This document shows, in pieces, positions 21,241 through 32,827 of a stretch of DNA of 64,000 nucleotides; positions within the stretch are counted from its first letter, which is position 1, and each line of letters begins with the position of its first letter. This stretch comes from Molossus alvarezi (lineage: Eukaryota > Chordata > Mammalia > Chiroptera > Molossidae): NCBI GenBank assembly GCA_037176705.1, contig CM073887.1, positions 27,779,501 through 27,843,500 on the forward strand, in the 5' to 3' direction. A model generated the notes under the pieces. That model was not told where the DNA came from. It ran no database searches and saw nothing but the letters and a program-made list of their open reading frames with translations. The position numbers and the translations under genes are program-made.

Positions 21241-24200
21241 TAAGGAGCCTGGCAGGGCATCTGGCATTGCCCAACAGCTTCCTTCCAGTCCCCCTCCCCT
21301 GGTTTCTTCCCAAGTCATGTGTTCTCTTGTCTCTTCAGTCTCCACCATTCAAGAGCTTGAGACCTGGACACCATGGGGGACCCCATCATGTTTATTTATC
21401 CAAAGCATGAGGTCTATGGAACTACGTCATTCACAAGCAAAGAGGGTACAGCCTGACTTCTCTCTGTCTCTGAATAGTTGTACTGAATTTAGGCAGACTT
21501 TCTCTTCACAGTCAGTTCCACATAGTTTATTTTATTACTGTTGTCACTATCATCATTATTATTATATCCTAGTATTTGTCAGTGTGTCTAATCACTGAAT
21601 CCAGAGTTTAACCACAACTCACTCAATTCTACTTGATGGCCATGTTGCTCATTACTCTTTATGAGAATAATGTTACAGGAATTATGATGAAAGTCCTCAT
21701 TTGGAAGGGGAGGGAGGAGTAAAAAAAAAAATCATCTCATAAGACTTCATATACATTGTAAAAAGCTTGTATTCATTTTCCAGTTATTCAGTGTTTTAAT
21801 TGTATTATATATCAACTCTTTCCTAAACAGGAGAATTAAATGAACAGAAACCAAATCTGCATGCGTGAACCCATAAAGCCTATATTTTCTGTTTATTTTG
21901 TGGAATGAATATTTATTTTTAATCTCAGTGGTATTAGGATATAGAGAGAGTTCTATTCAAAATTAGCTTTCCTTAAAAATGAATGTGACTTGGGTGACAA
22001 ATAATTTCTCCAGGAGAATCAAGGAAGAATTGGATGTGTTTTTTCAGAGATGAGGCAAACATTTAAGATTGTGTCAGAATCTTAAGGAGAGAGAGGGGAT
22101 GAAAGTTCACTTGTGTTTGAAGTAAAAATGAGCTGTCATCCAGGAGACTTCAGGGCGCATATCGGGTGTCCATGTCACTGCCTGCGGTAGCTTCCCCTTC
22201 TAACAGGGACTCTCTGGGAACACAAACGACAATCATTGTTAAATAAATTCGGTCAGGGTATTAGTTTGCGAAATTAATTTAGATAAAATGTTTTGTGTCT
22301 TTTTTTTCATTCCTGATGGAAATAGTCGTTAATCATATTAACTGGCAATAAGCAAGACCTTAGGAATAATAAGAGATGTGGAAAATAGAGTTTTATTTTA
22401 AGGCTAAAACTCAAACTATGGCTATGTTATTTTTGATTTTCATATAACAACTGCTATATAACAAATGGGATAATAGATATAAAGTAGAGTAAATGATTGA
22501 CATGTACTAAGAACTTAGATGTTAGATACTGTGGTGGTGGTTTTTATTACTCACATGAGAAACTTTCTAATACAAATTTTCTAAAAATCACATAGCCAAG
22601 TGTGTGAATAAAACTTCCCTTGATCTCTTGGGGAGTTGAACATAAGAATACTGAAAAAAAAATTTTATAGCCATTTTGTTGGAATGACTTCAGTTTATAG
22701 AGTATTTTGCTTGTTGTTCTTATTAGTTAGGTTTAGAGGTTTATATTGGTATTTCATTATTTTACTTGTACAAACTCCTCCCCAAGTGTTCTGGTAGGGT
22801 GACATCAAAGTAGTCTAGATTGTTGCTCTTTGTCAGAAGTTCTGTTCTGAGTTCTTCTTAATTTTTATTTTGTATAATCTGGGGCTTTAGTTTAGCCTTT
22901 TAAAAAAATAGTGTGTGAACATAGAATAATTACCAGGGTATTCAACTTAAAAAAATAAATATCTTTATTTGCAAATAGTTAAATTTTTAGATACTTTTTG
23001 TTTATAATGAAATACTAGTTCCTTCTGGCATATCTTATAATTGTTTGTTCTGAAGTTCTGACAATTTTTAAAATTTATACTCATGTTATGATTCAGCATG
23101 GTCATATCTTATTATAAAAATATTTTATTCCCCCACTATAGTAGTAAAGCCACTTTTGTAAAATAAACAGTTGCTGAAAAGACTGCCATTTTATCTGATT
23201 ATGTGATCAATACATGAAGGAGAAACAAAGTCAATTACTATATATGCACATATATTTGAGCTAAGGTTACTTAGAGAAATTTCATTTTTTGACAGTTAAA
23301 AACATACATTTTTGGATTATGTTGTATCCAATTTTCCTATGTTGTATTTGGAAAAGAAGTGCTAAATATATACGTTATTGAACTACGATTTACTTCTCAG
23401 TGTGTAGCAAGAAAGAAAAATGGTTTTGATGGTTGAAAATCCTTGTGATTTTGAACCAGTTGTCCTTTAACATGCAAGGTAATTGATTACCTATAAGCCA
23501 AGCAGACATCTTTGAGGGCAACAATAATAATAATGTATACCCTGAAAGTTTACAGAATAAGTCAGTCTGTTCTCGATTTCTTGTTTTTCCAAAACTGTGG
23601 AAGCTATGTAAATCTATTTGAATGTTTTGTTTTGTTTTATTTCCGAACTAGTTTTTCAGCTCTTTCAAAGTGAGTCATTTCTTTCCAGGTATGGAGCCAT
23701 GACCCAAACACTGGAATCGTTAGTTTCCTAGCTGCCATGAGATGTAATAAAAGTGTATGTGTCCAGAAACATTATAGGACACCCTGGTTCCTATAGGAAT
23801 TTTTTACTCTGATCAACTATCTTTCTCTCTCTTTTTTTTTTTTTTTGGTCTTCTCCAGCTTAAGGACTGGAATAAAAGCAAGTTGAGTGGCATCCTCAAT
23901 GTCTTTCTATTTGGTTTACACTTGCATATGCCTCAGAATCCTCAAATGAATGATCCAAAACATTTAGTCCTATCTCATATCCAGATGAAGAATGTGTTTT
24001 TCCCATGAGCTAAGTGACTTGACTAGTCATCCAGCCAAAATTTTATCATCTCAGGACCTAAGTTTCCTCAGTTTCAGTATCTTTTATTTCCAATTTGTTG
24101 TATATGTTTCCCCAATGGTATTGATTTCAGAAATCAGTCTTAATGTTGAATCCAGTTATCTTTCTTAAAAAATCAGTCATTGTCACATTTGATGTTCAAT

Positions 24201-25019
24201 AATTCATTTTGAAATAAGAAATGATTACTAGTTCTTCTGTTTAGAACAAAATAGTCTCTTATTGACAAATATAATACACTAGACCAAATCAGAATTCAAA
24301 TCTTTCTCTTTCAAAATCCCTCCTCTTGGTTTCTATAATGTTCCCCATCTCACCACCATACTCCCACCTGAATTTTCTCCTATCTTCTGTTCTTGGTCTT
24401 CTCTGGCAACAACTTTTCACTTCTCTGTTGGTGTTTCTGGACTCCATTGTCCTTTTTCTTATTATATATACTCTCTGAGGGTGACCTGTCTACAAAGTCT
24501 TCAATTAGTACACATACTTTTCTGAGTACACATATACTTTCCCAAGACTTTCCCGAGCTGCGGGCACTGGAAAGCCTCACTTGGATACGCAGAATGTCTC
24601 AAAGAGGAATCGCCCTGATGCCCATCTCCCCAAGCCCCCACTTCCTCTTTCTGTGCTCTCTCTTGGTGGGTAGCACCATCATTCCTCACTTCCCAGGCAT
24701 CTTCCTTGAGGGCAGGAGTGGAAACAGACAGACTTTGTGAAGACAAGGTGGGGCAGTTCCCCTGGAGTGACTTATATGTGTTGTGAATGTAGTGGGGAAA
24801 GTGTGTTTGATATTGCAGGGAGAAGAGAAACATGCCACACTGGATGCAAAGGGGGGATAAATGAAATGACTAAATAAAGAAAGTAGGCTTTGGGGGCAAT
24901 ATTGAATGCCATTCGAATTATTTTTTCCAATGCGAGAATAGAAAGATTAGTGGAACAGCATAGAAAGAGTAGCAGTACACCCAATTAAACAAACTAGTAT
25001 ATCATAAAGGTGGCATTTC
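21241..25019. other. Repeat-poor stretch of about 3.8 kb
   Basis: No SINE, young LINE or DNA transposon was recognised, which is unusual for this window. Open frames at 21317-21598, 24380-24833 and 24772-24984 overlap on opposite strands and have no recognised domain. 24495-24740 is GC-richer and may be an old L2 fragment ('ATGCCCATCTCCCCAAGCCC'). A poly(T) run lies near 23831-23847. It may contain conserved non-coding elements. Confidence 0.4.
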
Positions 25020-25200
25020 AAGTTAGTGGAGAGAAATGAATTATTCAAGAAAAGGTGTTGAAACAACTGGCTAACCATTTGGAAAAAAGAATAACATTGG
25101 TTTGTTCCTTGTGACATAAACCAAAATAAACTCCAGATGGGTTATAGATTTGTGTTCAAATATTGAAACCACATTTATTGTACATGTCAACTTAGCCCAG
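25020..25200 (+). mobile_element. L1: L1 ORF2 remnant, plus strand
   Basis: 'AACAACTGGCTAACCATTTG' followed by 'ACCAAAATAAACTCCAGATG' and 'GGTTATAGATTTGTGTTCAA' matches the L1 ORF2 region encoding the conserved 'WLAIWKK...INSRWI' type sequence. Broken and non-functional. Confidence 0.65.
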
Positions 25201-25739
25201 AAAAATAGAAGGCTGGATGGTTTTCAGAAATTTAGATACATTTCGGGAACAGGTCTGAGGCACTTTAAGGTAGGAATTCAGACTTCTGTTTTCCATTTAA
25301 AATTTCTTTTTAAAAACATTTGACCCATTATACAAAGTGATTAAATAGTGGGGAAGCCACTGGATAAAACCAGAACAAATATTTATATTTTCATAGTTTT
25401 GAGCTCATTCTATCTACATATGAATACTTAGCTGTCAATTCTGTAGACCTGAAAATGTCCCTGTTTCACTTAGAAGAAAAACTGGTAATTACTAAGAGAA
25501 TCTTTGAGAAATTATGTAATATTCTGGGGAAGGAAGAGAGGACCTAATGGGATGTTTTCTAAAGAGCACTTATGTCCCAGGACAATGTGAAAAATAAATG
25601 CATTGCTTATAATCAACCTGAATACTCAGGAGGAACCTTGATTCAGATGTCTCTCAATGTTTCCATTATATTCTTATTTCTGTTGTGGTACATAATCTTA
25701 GGAACATAGGCATCATTTATTGTGTAGCAAAAATACATG
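25201..25739. other. Unassigned DNA
   Basis: No open frame or repeat family recognised. Confidence 0.4.
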
Positions 25740-26440
25740 AATAACATAGCGTGTTGAGATCAGTCACTTAAAATATTCAAGCAGAAGCATGATCACGTCA
25801 CACTTTCTTAATTTGTTCAATTCATTGTAGCTATACATGAGTATTAGATAATCACCACATGCCTTTCTTCTTAAGGGCTTGATATCCAAGTCATAATACT
25901 TTCCATCAAAGAGCTTACATTGAAAGTCAAAGATAATGTAGTGTAGTGATCCTCTAATAGGAATAAAAGATATGGGAGCATAATCTAGTACTGGCAAGTA
26001 CAAGAAGGCTTCCCTGAGGAGGTGCCAAAGTTGAGTCATAAAGGATGACTACAGTTATCAGCCCCAAACAGGTGGGTGGAGTGGGAGGAGAAGGTATTTT
26101 CATTTATTTATTTATTGAAAATTGTATTGATTGATTTTAGAGACAGAGAGACATCAATCAGTTGTTCCACTTATTTATGCATTCATTGATTCTTGTATGT
26201 GCCCTGACCGAGGATTGAACCCACAACCTGAGTACATTGGGACAATGCTCCAACCAAATGAGTTACCCAGCCAGGTCAGGAAAGGCATTTTCAAGCGGAA
26301 TGAAAATATGTATATAGAGGCCCGAGATACTAGGGAGTGTTTAGGGGAACTAAGAGTGATTCAGTAGAGCTCAATTGTAATATGCGATGCTGAGAAGTGC
26401 CAGGAGAGGAGGCCAAAGGATCTGGATCATAAAGAACCCA
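25740..26440 (-). mobile_element. L2: L2-like LINE remnant split by a SINE
   Basis: 'AAGGCTTCCCTGAGGAGGTG' and 'GAGTCATAAAGGATGACTAC' left of the SINE at 26103-26277, and 'CAGGAGAGGAGGCCAAAGGA' right of it, follow antisense L2 order. The 91-codon minus frame 25764-26039 is a relic or chance. Confidence 0.5.
26103..26277 (-). mobile_element. VES: VES-like SINE inserted in an L2 remnant
   Basis: Left 'TTGTATTGATTGATTTTAGAG' tail side, 'CCTGACCGAGGATTGAACCCA' B-box side and right 'TTACCCAGCCAGGTC' head side. The flanks GAAGGTATTTTCA and GAAAGGCATTTTCA look like a diverged target duplication. The middle carries 'CACTTATTTATGCATTCATTG', shared with the copy at 29991 and different from other copies: a distinct subfamily. 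Confidence 0.85.
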
Positions 26441-26869
26441 TATCTATCATGCTCAATTGGTAACTATCGTTATGGCCATCTGGGGCACATTTTCCACACA
26501 TCAGGGCAGGCTGCAAGGGCAAGATGTTTGTCCATCTTCCAAGAGGTGATTTGAACTAAGCACAGAGGTCCCACACTTCTGCCAACCTTAGTCACATCTG
26601 TAAGTCTAGATCTCCCTGGCTTTCCATGATCACTAGAGTCTCATTTCTATACCAGTCAAAATCCTCACCTGGTCCAATGTCTGGTATTTGCTCCCTTCCT
26701 TCACCCTTTCACACTACCACATGGCCCCCCTGCTCTCTAACTTACAAACTCTTCCATAAATCAGTCTTTTCTCTGAATGTTACTTGCATAACTGAATTGT
26801 GTTTCATGGAGTTTGCGGCTTCTCCCTCACATGACATATCTCATGAGAGGATTCCCCATGCTCCCAACT
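26441..26869. other. Unassigned DNA
   Basis: The 180-codon frame 26626-27168 starts here but is mostly a translation of the purine microsatellite downstream. No gene. Confidence 0.4.
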
Positions 26870-26956
26870 TTTTAAAATTGATTTCTTTTAGAGAGAGAGG
26901 GAGAGGAGGGAGGGAGGGAGAGGAGGGAGGGAGGGAGAGAGAGAGAGAAAGAAGAG

Positions 26957-27018
<62 letters not shown>

Positions 27019-27021
27019 GAG

Positions 27022-27072
<51 letters not shown>

Positions 27073-27240
27073 AAAAGAAAGAAGAAAGAAAGAAAGAAAC
27101 ATCTATCAGTTGACTCCTGCACATGCCTCGACTGGGGATCAGACCTGCAACCTGGGTATGTGCCCTGACTGGGAATCAAACCTGCCACCTTTAGGTGTAC
27201 AGGATGATACTCCAACCAACTGAGCCACATCGGCTAGGGC
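26870..27240 (-). mobile_element. VES: VES SINE carrying a long GAAA array
   Basis: Right half is a normal minus-strand VES head ('GGGAATCAAACCTGCCACC', 'TGAGCCACATCGGCTAGGGC'). The left half keeps 'AAATTGATTTCTTTTAGAGAG'. Between them the GA-rich segment has grown to about 220 bp. Confidence 0.9.
26892..27098 (+). repeat. (GAGG)n/(GA)n/(GAAA)n purine tract
   Basis: About 200 bases with almost only purines on the plus strand: GGGA units, then GA, then GAAA units. It lies within the SINE 26870-27240. Long open frames on both strands here encode only low-complexity Lys/Arg/Glu or Ser/Leu/Phe and are not genes. Confidence 0.95.
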
Positions 27241-28109
27241 CAACTACCAATTTCAAATCATTGGACTCTTTTCTTACAACCCTGCCATCTTCAACAGTCA
27301 GACCACCTGGTTGTTAACACTCTTCTTACTAACGTCCTCTCCAGCTCTCTAGTTCACCCATAAATGCAAGTCTTTGCTCAAGTCTTTTTCTACTTTATTG
27401 TCCTATATCCTGGCCTCCTATGTCCTTGAACTCCATACCTTTATCCACCTTAGTCACGCCTTGTCATGATTACACCTGATCCTTATTATCACCAATAATT
27501 ACACCATCTCAAACATCTCAGTTTCAACAAGTTTAGTGTTAGATGACTGCCTACTAACTGGCAGTATTTCCACGTCATCAACCTTGCAATACTTCTACCC
27601 ATACTGGTCTCTCACCCTCCATCGCCACTGTCTTGCTTCACTTTGCATATAATTCCCCGTTATAAACACTCCTTGCAGACACCCTCAACTCTCTTGCCCC
27701 TCTTTTTCTTAAAAACATGTTACTGGTCTTTTGATCAGAATGCGTTTTTTGTTACAAGTGGCAGGAACACAATTCAACTCATTTGAACAGAAAGGGAAAT
27801 TTTGGTTTCTCAGAGTTTGAAAGTCTGGGAGTTCATAATAGCTGGAACCAGAGGTTTAGGGGTGATCAGTAGGCTTCTGTCTCTTAATCTCTTTGTTCTA
27901 TTTTCCTCTGTAGGAGTAGTAATTCCTAGGCAATGGGAGTGACTCCCCAGTAACACTAGATTAATCTTTAAAACCAATGGCCTTAGAAGAAAGGAGATCT
28001 CTATCAATCACTTCATAAATGATTCTGACCCTGCTTGCATTGTTCGCCCATTTCTGCACCAGTCCCTGTGGACAGTGATTTGTTGTGGTGAGTTCAGTGT
28101 TTGGTCATA
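27241..28109. other. Unassigned DNA, possibly old interspersed repeat
   Basis: 27725-28010 contains 'TTACAAGTGGCAGGAACACA' and 'CAACTCATTTGAACAGAAAG', a pattern seen in old mammalian repeats, with family uncertain. 27250-27720 is pyrimidine-rich without a named origin. Confidence 0.35.
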
Positions 28110-28300
28110 TGGGCCTAGGTTCAGACTTCAATTCTGCTTCATGCTAGATTTGTGACTTAACCTTTTAAACCTCAGTTTACTCAATGCTAAAATGAGAATA
28201 ATGGTAAAATGAATGTAACAATATCTTTCTCATAGGACTATTGAGAGGATTAACTTACATAATGTATGTACATTACTTAGTGTAATGTGCACACATTAAT
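28110..28300 (+). mobile_element. MIR: MIR SINE
   Basis: 'TTTGTGACTTAACCTTTTAA', 'CCTCAGTTTACTCAATGCTA', 'AAATGAGAATAATGG' and 'GAGAGGATTAACTTACATAA' follow the sense MIR order from core to 3' end. Confidence 0.8.
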
Positions 28301-29164
28301 ATTTAATGAGCCATTAAATATCATAATCTTTTCAATATGAGATGGACAGTGCTTCTTCAATTAATTTGTCATAAAGTTTAATTTTCCCTATAGTTCCACT
28401 GCTGTGCTAACATATGAACTTAAGAAAACTGTAAAAAGTTTTAAATAAAAGTTTTGTTGCCATTTTTATTAAGGTTTATTAAACCTATAGAGGTAAATTG
28501 GATGAACATTTGCATTCCCCAGAAATAGTGTAGTTATTACTTTTATATCCCTCGGTAAATAAGAAAAGCCTTTACTTTTCTCTGTAGTTATGTATTTATA
28601 GATATAGAAAAATGTTGGTTATCCTTAAAGATGGAATAAATTTTTTAAATGTATATTAAACTGATTATGGCTAATTAGCTATTGCTTTTTATCATATTTT
28701 AATTTGCCACCTCCCTAAATTTTCTCAGTTCTAAGTTTTCTGTTGTATTGGTAGGATTACCAGGGAGATTATTTTGTGCACAGATCATTTTCTCTCTTCT
28801 ATTTTATAACATAAAGCTTTTATTGTGTTTTCTTATTGATTTGATTAGAAATACAAGAACATTTTAATAGACTGTACCTTTTATTAGTGTAGGAATTACA
28901 TTACTTTTCTAACTATGTTTCTAATTTCTAGCACAGGGCAAGAATTTAAAATGTAACCCAAATGTGCTTTTAGCAGCCATTGAAAAGAATATATAATTAT
29001 CTTCTTGAAATTATTGAGGTGACAAATTATTTTAATTAATTCTCAAAAAAATGAACTATTTTTAAATTTCCAAAATTTTAAAATTGCATACTTAGTTGGG
29101 CATTTGTTTTATGCTATATAAAGGTGGTTTTAATTTGATAATATTTTATTTAGGATTAAAAAAA
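28301..29164. other. Unassigned AT-rich DNA
   Basis: No open frame above 60 codons and no repeat named. Confidence 0.4.
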
Positions 29165-29420
29165 CTATTTTTTAATTCTCACCCGAGGATATTTTTTCAT
29201 TTATCTTCAGACAGAGTATGGGGGCGTGGGATGAGAGAGGAGAGAGAGAGAGAAACATCCAAGTGAGAGAGATACATCAATTGGTTTCCTCCACATGACC
29301 TCGACCAGGGTTAGTACTGAACCGCAACGAAGGTACATGCCCTTGACCAGAATTGAACCTGAAACTCTTTGGTCCATGGGCTGATACACTAACTAACTGC
29401 TGAGCCATACTGGCTAGGGC
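29165..29420 (-). mobile_element. VES: VES SINE, 'CCTCGGGTGAGA' tail class
   Basis: Left 'TTCTCACCCGAGGATATTTT' tail, GA-rich middle and right 'TGAGCCATACTGGCTAGGGC' head. Full length with moderate divergence. Confidence 0.9.
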
Positions 29421-29990
29421 TTAAATTTTGTTCAAAATTAAAATTAGTCTATGGAATTTTGATTTTTTTTCTCTATCATATTTAGTGGGAAGGTAATTTT
29501 AGTTACAATGATTAGGGAGGTGTTCCATATTCTTCTGCATTCTGGAATAGCTCAACAATATAGAAGTTATGTCTTCATTGAACATTTCATAAGACAACAC
29601 ATCTTTTGGTGTGAAAGAATATTTTTGGTGGTGGTTTTTCTTGATGCAATTTTTTATTATTTCTAGGATATTTCATCTATTTTAGTTTTTATTTCCTCTT
29701 AGTTGAGCTTATTATATTTATCTAAATTCCACTTGTGAACATATAATTTTATTATTACAGAATAAATTTCTCTCATTTTGAAAAATATTCATTTCTGTAT
29801 GTAGCACCTTTGTTTTATTTGTTTCTTATTTGTGTTGACAGAGGTGCTCTATTTTGTTCTTTCAAAATAGCTTTTTAAAAAATTAATTTTTTTTTCTAGT
29901 ACATTAATATATGCACTTAAATTCTTACAGTTTGTTTTCTTTCTATATTTTTTCCAGTGGTCAGTCTAATTATTTTTTTGTTAAAATATT

Positions 29991-30186
29991 CTGTTTATTT
30001 GTTTAATGTTTTTATTGATTGATTCTAGAGCGAGAGAGACAAAGAGAGAAAGAAACATTGATTTGTTGTTTCACTTATATATGCATTCTTTGGTGGTTTC
30101 TTGTGTGTGCCCTGACCGGGGGATCAAACCCAAAACCTTGGCATATGGGCATGATGCCCTAACCAACTGAGCTACTTGGCCAGGGC
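29991..30186 (-). mobile_element. VES: VES-like SINE (CACTTATATATGCATTC subtype)
   Basis: Tail side 'TTTTTATTGATTGATTCTAG' left; 'CCTGACCGGGGGATCAAACCC' and head side 'TGAGCTACTTGGCCAGGGC' right. AAAATATT flanks it at 29983-29990 and 30187-30194. It shares 'CACTTATATATGCATTCTTTG' with the copy at 26103. Confidence 0.87.
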
Positions 30187-30250
30187 AAAATATTTGAAAT
30201 CTTGTACTAATTTTTATCAGGTTAGTAATTTAGCTGCATTTCTTAATTTT

Positions 30251-30407
30251 TTGAAGAAATGAAGCATAACATCATCGGCTGCCTCCTGCATGCCATCTGC
30301 TCCAGAATTGAGCCCACAACCCGGCATATGCCCTGACCAGGAACTGAACTGGCAACCTCTTGGTGCATGGGATGACACTCAACCAACTGAGCCACACTGG
30401 CCAGGGC
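30251..30407 (-). mobile_element. VES: VES SINE lacking the tail half, with perfect 14-bp duplication
   Basis: The head half only ('AGCCACACTGGCCAGGGC', 'GGAACTGAACTGGCAACCTC', 'CATCGGCTGCCTCCTGCATG'). CATTTCTTAATTTT is exact at 30237-30250 and 30408-30421, so this is a complete insertion event of a short molecule and not a later deletion. No CT-rich stretch and no clear A tail. Confidence 0.9.
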
Positions 30408-30453
30408 CATTTCTTAATTTTCATATGTTCTAACATTTGCCCCCCCCTCAAAG

Positions 30454-30475
30454 GTGTGTGTGTGTGTGTGTGTGT

Positions 30476-30531
<56 letters not shown>
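30454..30531. repeat. (TG)n-(TA)n microsatellite
   Basis: About 12 TG units followed by about 26 TA units, ending at GAGTTTTG. Same composite form as at 8838-8900. Confidence 0.95.
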
Positions 30532-30533
<2 letters not shown>

Positions 30534-30600
30534 TTTTGTTACATTTAAATTGTATAAAGATTTTGGTTAACCATTTAAAAAACTTGTTAATTTTCAGGTA

Positions 30601-31469
30601 AAGTAGAAAATGGATTTATAATGACAAAGAGTATAAATGGACCTAACTAACATACTACTAGCTGTGTATATATGCATATATATATATGCATTTGGTAAAT
30701 CTATGTATATGTAGTTTATTGTGGGTTTATTTTTATCTTTCCTAATTCATTGCTCACTCTAACTCATGGGCAGGTGTGAGGGTGGGGAATGCAGCAATCA
30801 GATGGTGTGAATAAGAAGTTGCAGTTGCTCTAAGTGAGCAGAGAGCCAAGCAAGGATTTGGTTTTAATTGTTTACGTCCACATTTCTTTTGTGTAACAGA
30901 TCGACTCTCCAAAGGAATTAATCCATAGTGGGTTTTGTCATATAGTTTAGGGTTTCAAAATCTCTTGCTAACAAAAGAGGGATAAGAGTAATTTTATCTA
31001 TTGCTACACAGATACATTATATTTCAAAATCATACACTGAGGCATTGCTGATAGATTTTTAGTAAAACATACTCATATGTAAACCTCCAATCACACTGAG
31101 CCTCATTTGAAAGATTTTTCAAGGTCAACTCTGGTATAAGTTAGCATTATACCATTCAACTAAAAAAAAATGTTTTAGTCTTTGATTAATGGATAAGTAT
31201 TTGATATGTAATATAATTTTGTGAATGCTAACATGAATCTTAACTTAATTAGGTTAATTTAGTGGCCTGGGAGAAAGCTTTAGTAATTTTTTCCAAATTT
31301 GTTGCGTTTCTTTTTTTATTTTTAAAAATTCTTTTACTTATTAATTTAGAGCCTTCCTTTTTAATAATGGTTCCTCTTAATTGGGATTTAATGTGAATGG
31401 ACTACAACAATTTGGACAGTTTTCTATGTATGATCCCTGCTAACCTTATTTAAAGGCATATCAATTTTT
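30601..31469. other. Unassigned AT-rich DNA
   Basis: No gene or nameable repeat. A short TATATATGCATATATATATA-type palindromic run lies near 30668-30690. Confidence 0.4.
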
Positions 31470-32020
31470 TTCCTTTCCTCATTGATTCCACAGACCCTTG
31501 TTGACTATACCTAATGCTAGATACTTGCAGTAGACATTGGACAAATCAATGGTGGGCAAAACCAAGTCCCTACTTTCAGTCTAATATGGAAAGTAGAAAA
31601 ATGTTAAAATATAAAAGTTGCAATTGTGATACATGTGACATGAAATACCAGTTTATATGTGAACATACAATGAATGGGCTGGGAGGCCAGGGAAGGATTA
31701 CAAGAGGGAATGGATCTACTGCTGAGATGGCAAGTTGAGTAAGGATTCACTAGGAAAAGTTAAAAGAAAGTTCTTTCATGTAGGGAGAGGAGTATATATA
31801 CATGCACATACATACTTGGAGATGGGATGAAACAGGTACATATAAAGAAAAGAAAATCTAAGGTGGCTTGGATACTGAAAGGCAATAGGAGAAGAGTTGG
31901 AGAGAGAGAGAAAGGTGTCTGTGTTCTGTAGGGTCGTATGTTATATGATAAGATTTGTTCTCTATTCTATGTGCAATGTGAGGCCAAAGAAGTGATTTCA
32001 ATGGGTGATGTGATCTGATT
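31470..32020 (-). mobile_element. L2: L2 LINE remnant
   Basis: 'CAGACCCTTGTTGACTATAC', 'GGACAAATCAATGGTGGGCA' and, near the far end, 'GGGTGATGTGATCTGATTTA' follow the antisense L2 3' order. The 74-codon plus frame 31514-31738 is chance. Confidence 0.55.
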
Positions 32021-32024
32021 TAAA

Positions 32025-32300
32025 CTTATTCCTTCATTTAACAAATATCCACCAAGTACTATTATCTGTCAGACATTGCTCTAGGCACTGGACATACAGC
32101 AAGGACTAAAACAGACAGAAAACTGTTCTTGTGCAGCTTGTAATGTGATGCAGTGTTTTTAGTAGGTCAGAGAAGTCCTCACAGAAGAAGGGACATGAAA
32201 GCAAAAATATGAAGAAAGTGAACAGATCCAGGAGAAAAGCAATGATGCAAAAAGCCCATGAATGCAAGCCCACCAGATAAAATGATTGAAGTTGTCCGAC
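32025..32300 (-). mobile_element. L2: Second L2 LINE remnant
   Basis: 'TTCATTTAACAAATATCCAC', 'TAGGCACTGGACATACAGCA' and 'AGGACTAAAACAGACAGAAA' are the textbook antisense 3' end of L2. It begins directly after the previous L2 ends, so two copies lie head to tail. Confidence 0.75.
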
Positions 32301-32825
32301 TCTGGCCAATCTGCCACTCAGTATATTGATACACACATATGCTTACATCACATGTCTGCACACATGTGCACACATGCACATGCCTGTGTGTGTGTATGTA
32401 ATATACAGTAATTTAAGCAGTGGACATGGATAAAATAGGCTACAGAGATAATGGGGAGTGAAAAGAGAAACATAGTAAGGCAAGATTTTATTGCTGAATG
32501 GAGAAGGACAAAGTGAATCTGAAGATGAGAGAAAAAGCCCTTAAGTGTGTTGAGTGGCAGGGAATTCAAACAACAAAGAAGGTAGTGGCTACATCTTTAA
32601 ATGCTGTTGAGAGGTTAGGATAAGAATTACATTATATTTTGTGCTTAATGACTCTAGGGGACTAAATCTTGATTTGATGGAGTAACAGAAGCAAAGTCAT
32701 TGGAATGGAATAAACAGAATAGAGAGCGTGAAAATAGGTACATTTTTGAAAACTTTTAAAAAAATCTGAAAACAAGAGAATAAGATAGTTTCTGAAGGAT
32801 ATTGTTGAATTGGGGGAGATTTCAT
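32301..32825. other. Unassigned DNA
   Basis: Short minus-strand frames overlap here without recognised content. A TG-rich patch lies near 32355-32400. Confidence 0.4.
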
Positions 32826-32827
32826 TT

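Larger units (their letters stand above)
29440..30600 (-). mobile_element. L1: Old L1 ORF2 remnant broken by SINEs
   Basis: 'TTTAGTGGGAAGGTAATTTT', 'CTGCATTCTGGAATAGCTCA' and 'TAGGATATTTCATCTATTTT' reproduce the antisense order of L1 ORF2. The remnant is cut by SINEs at 29991-30186 and 30251-30407. It is full of stops. Confidence 0.55.

Noticed and set aside
20983..21348. 121-codon minus-strand open frame
   Set aside because: It crosses a MER5-like fragment and unassigned DNA, and competes with an 84-codon and a 93-codon frame on the other strand. No recognised domain.
26626..27168. 180-codon plus-strand open frame
   Set aside because: More than half is a translation of the GA/GAAA array inside a SINE; the rest has no domain. 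All overlapping Ser/Leu/Phe frames on the minus strand are rejected for the same reason.
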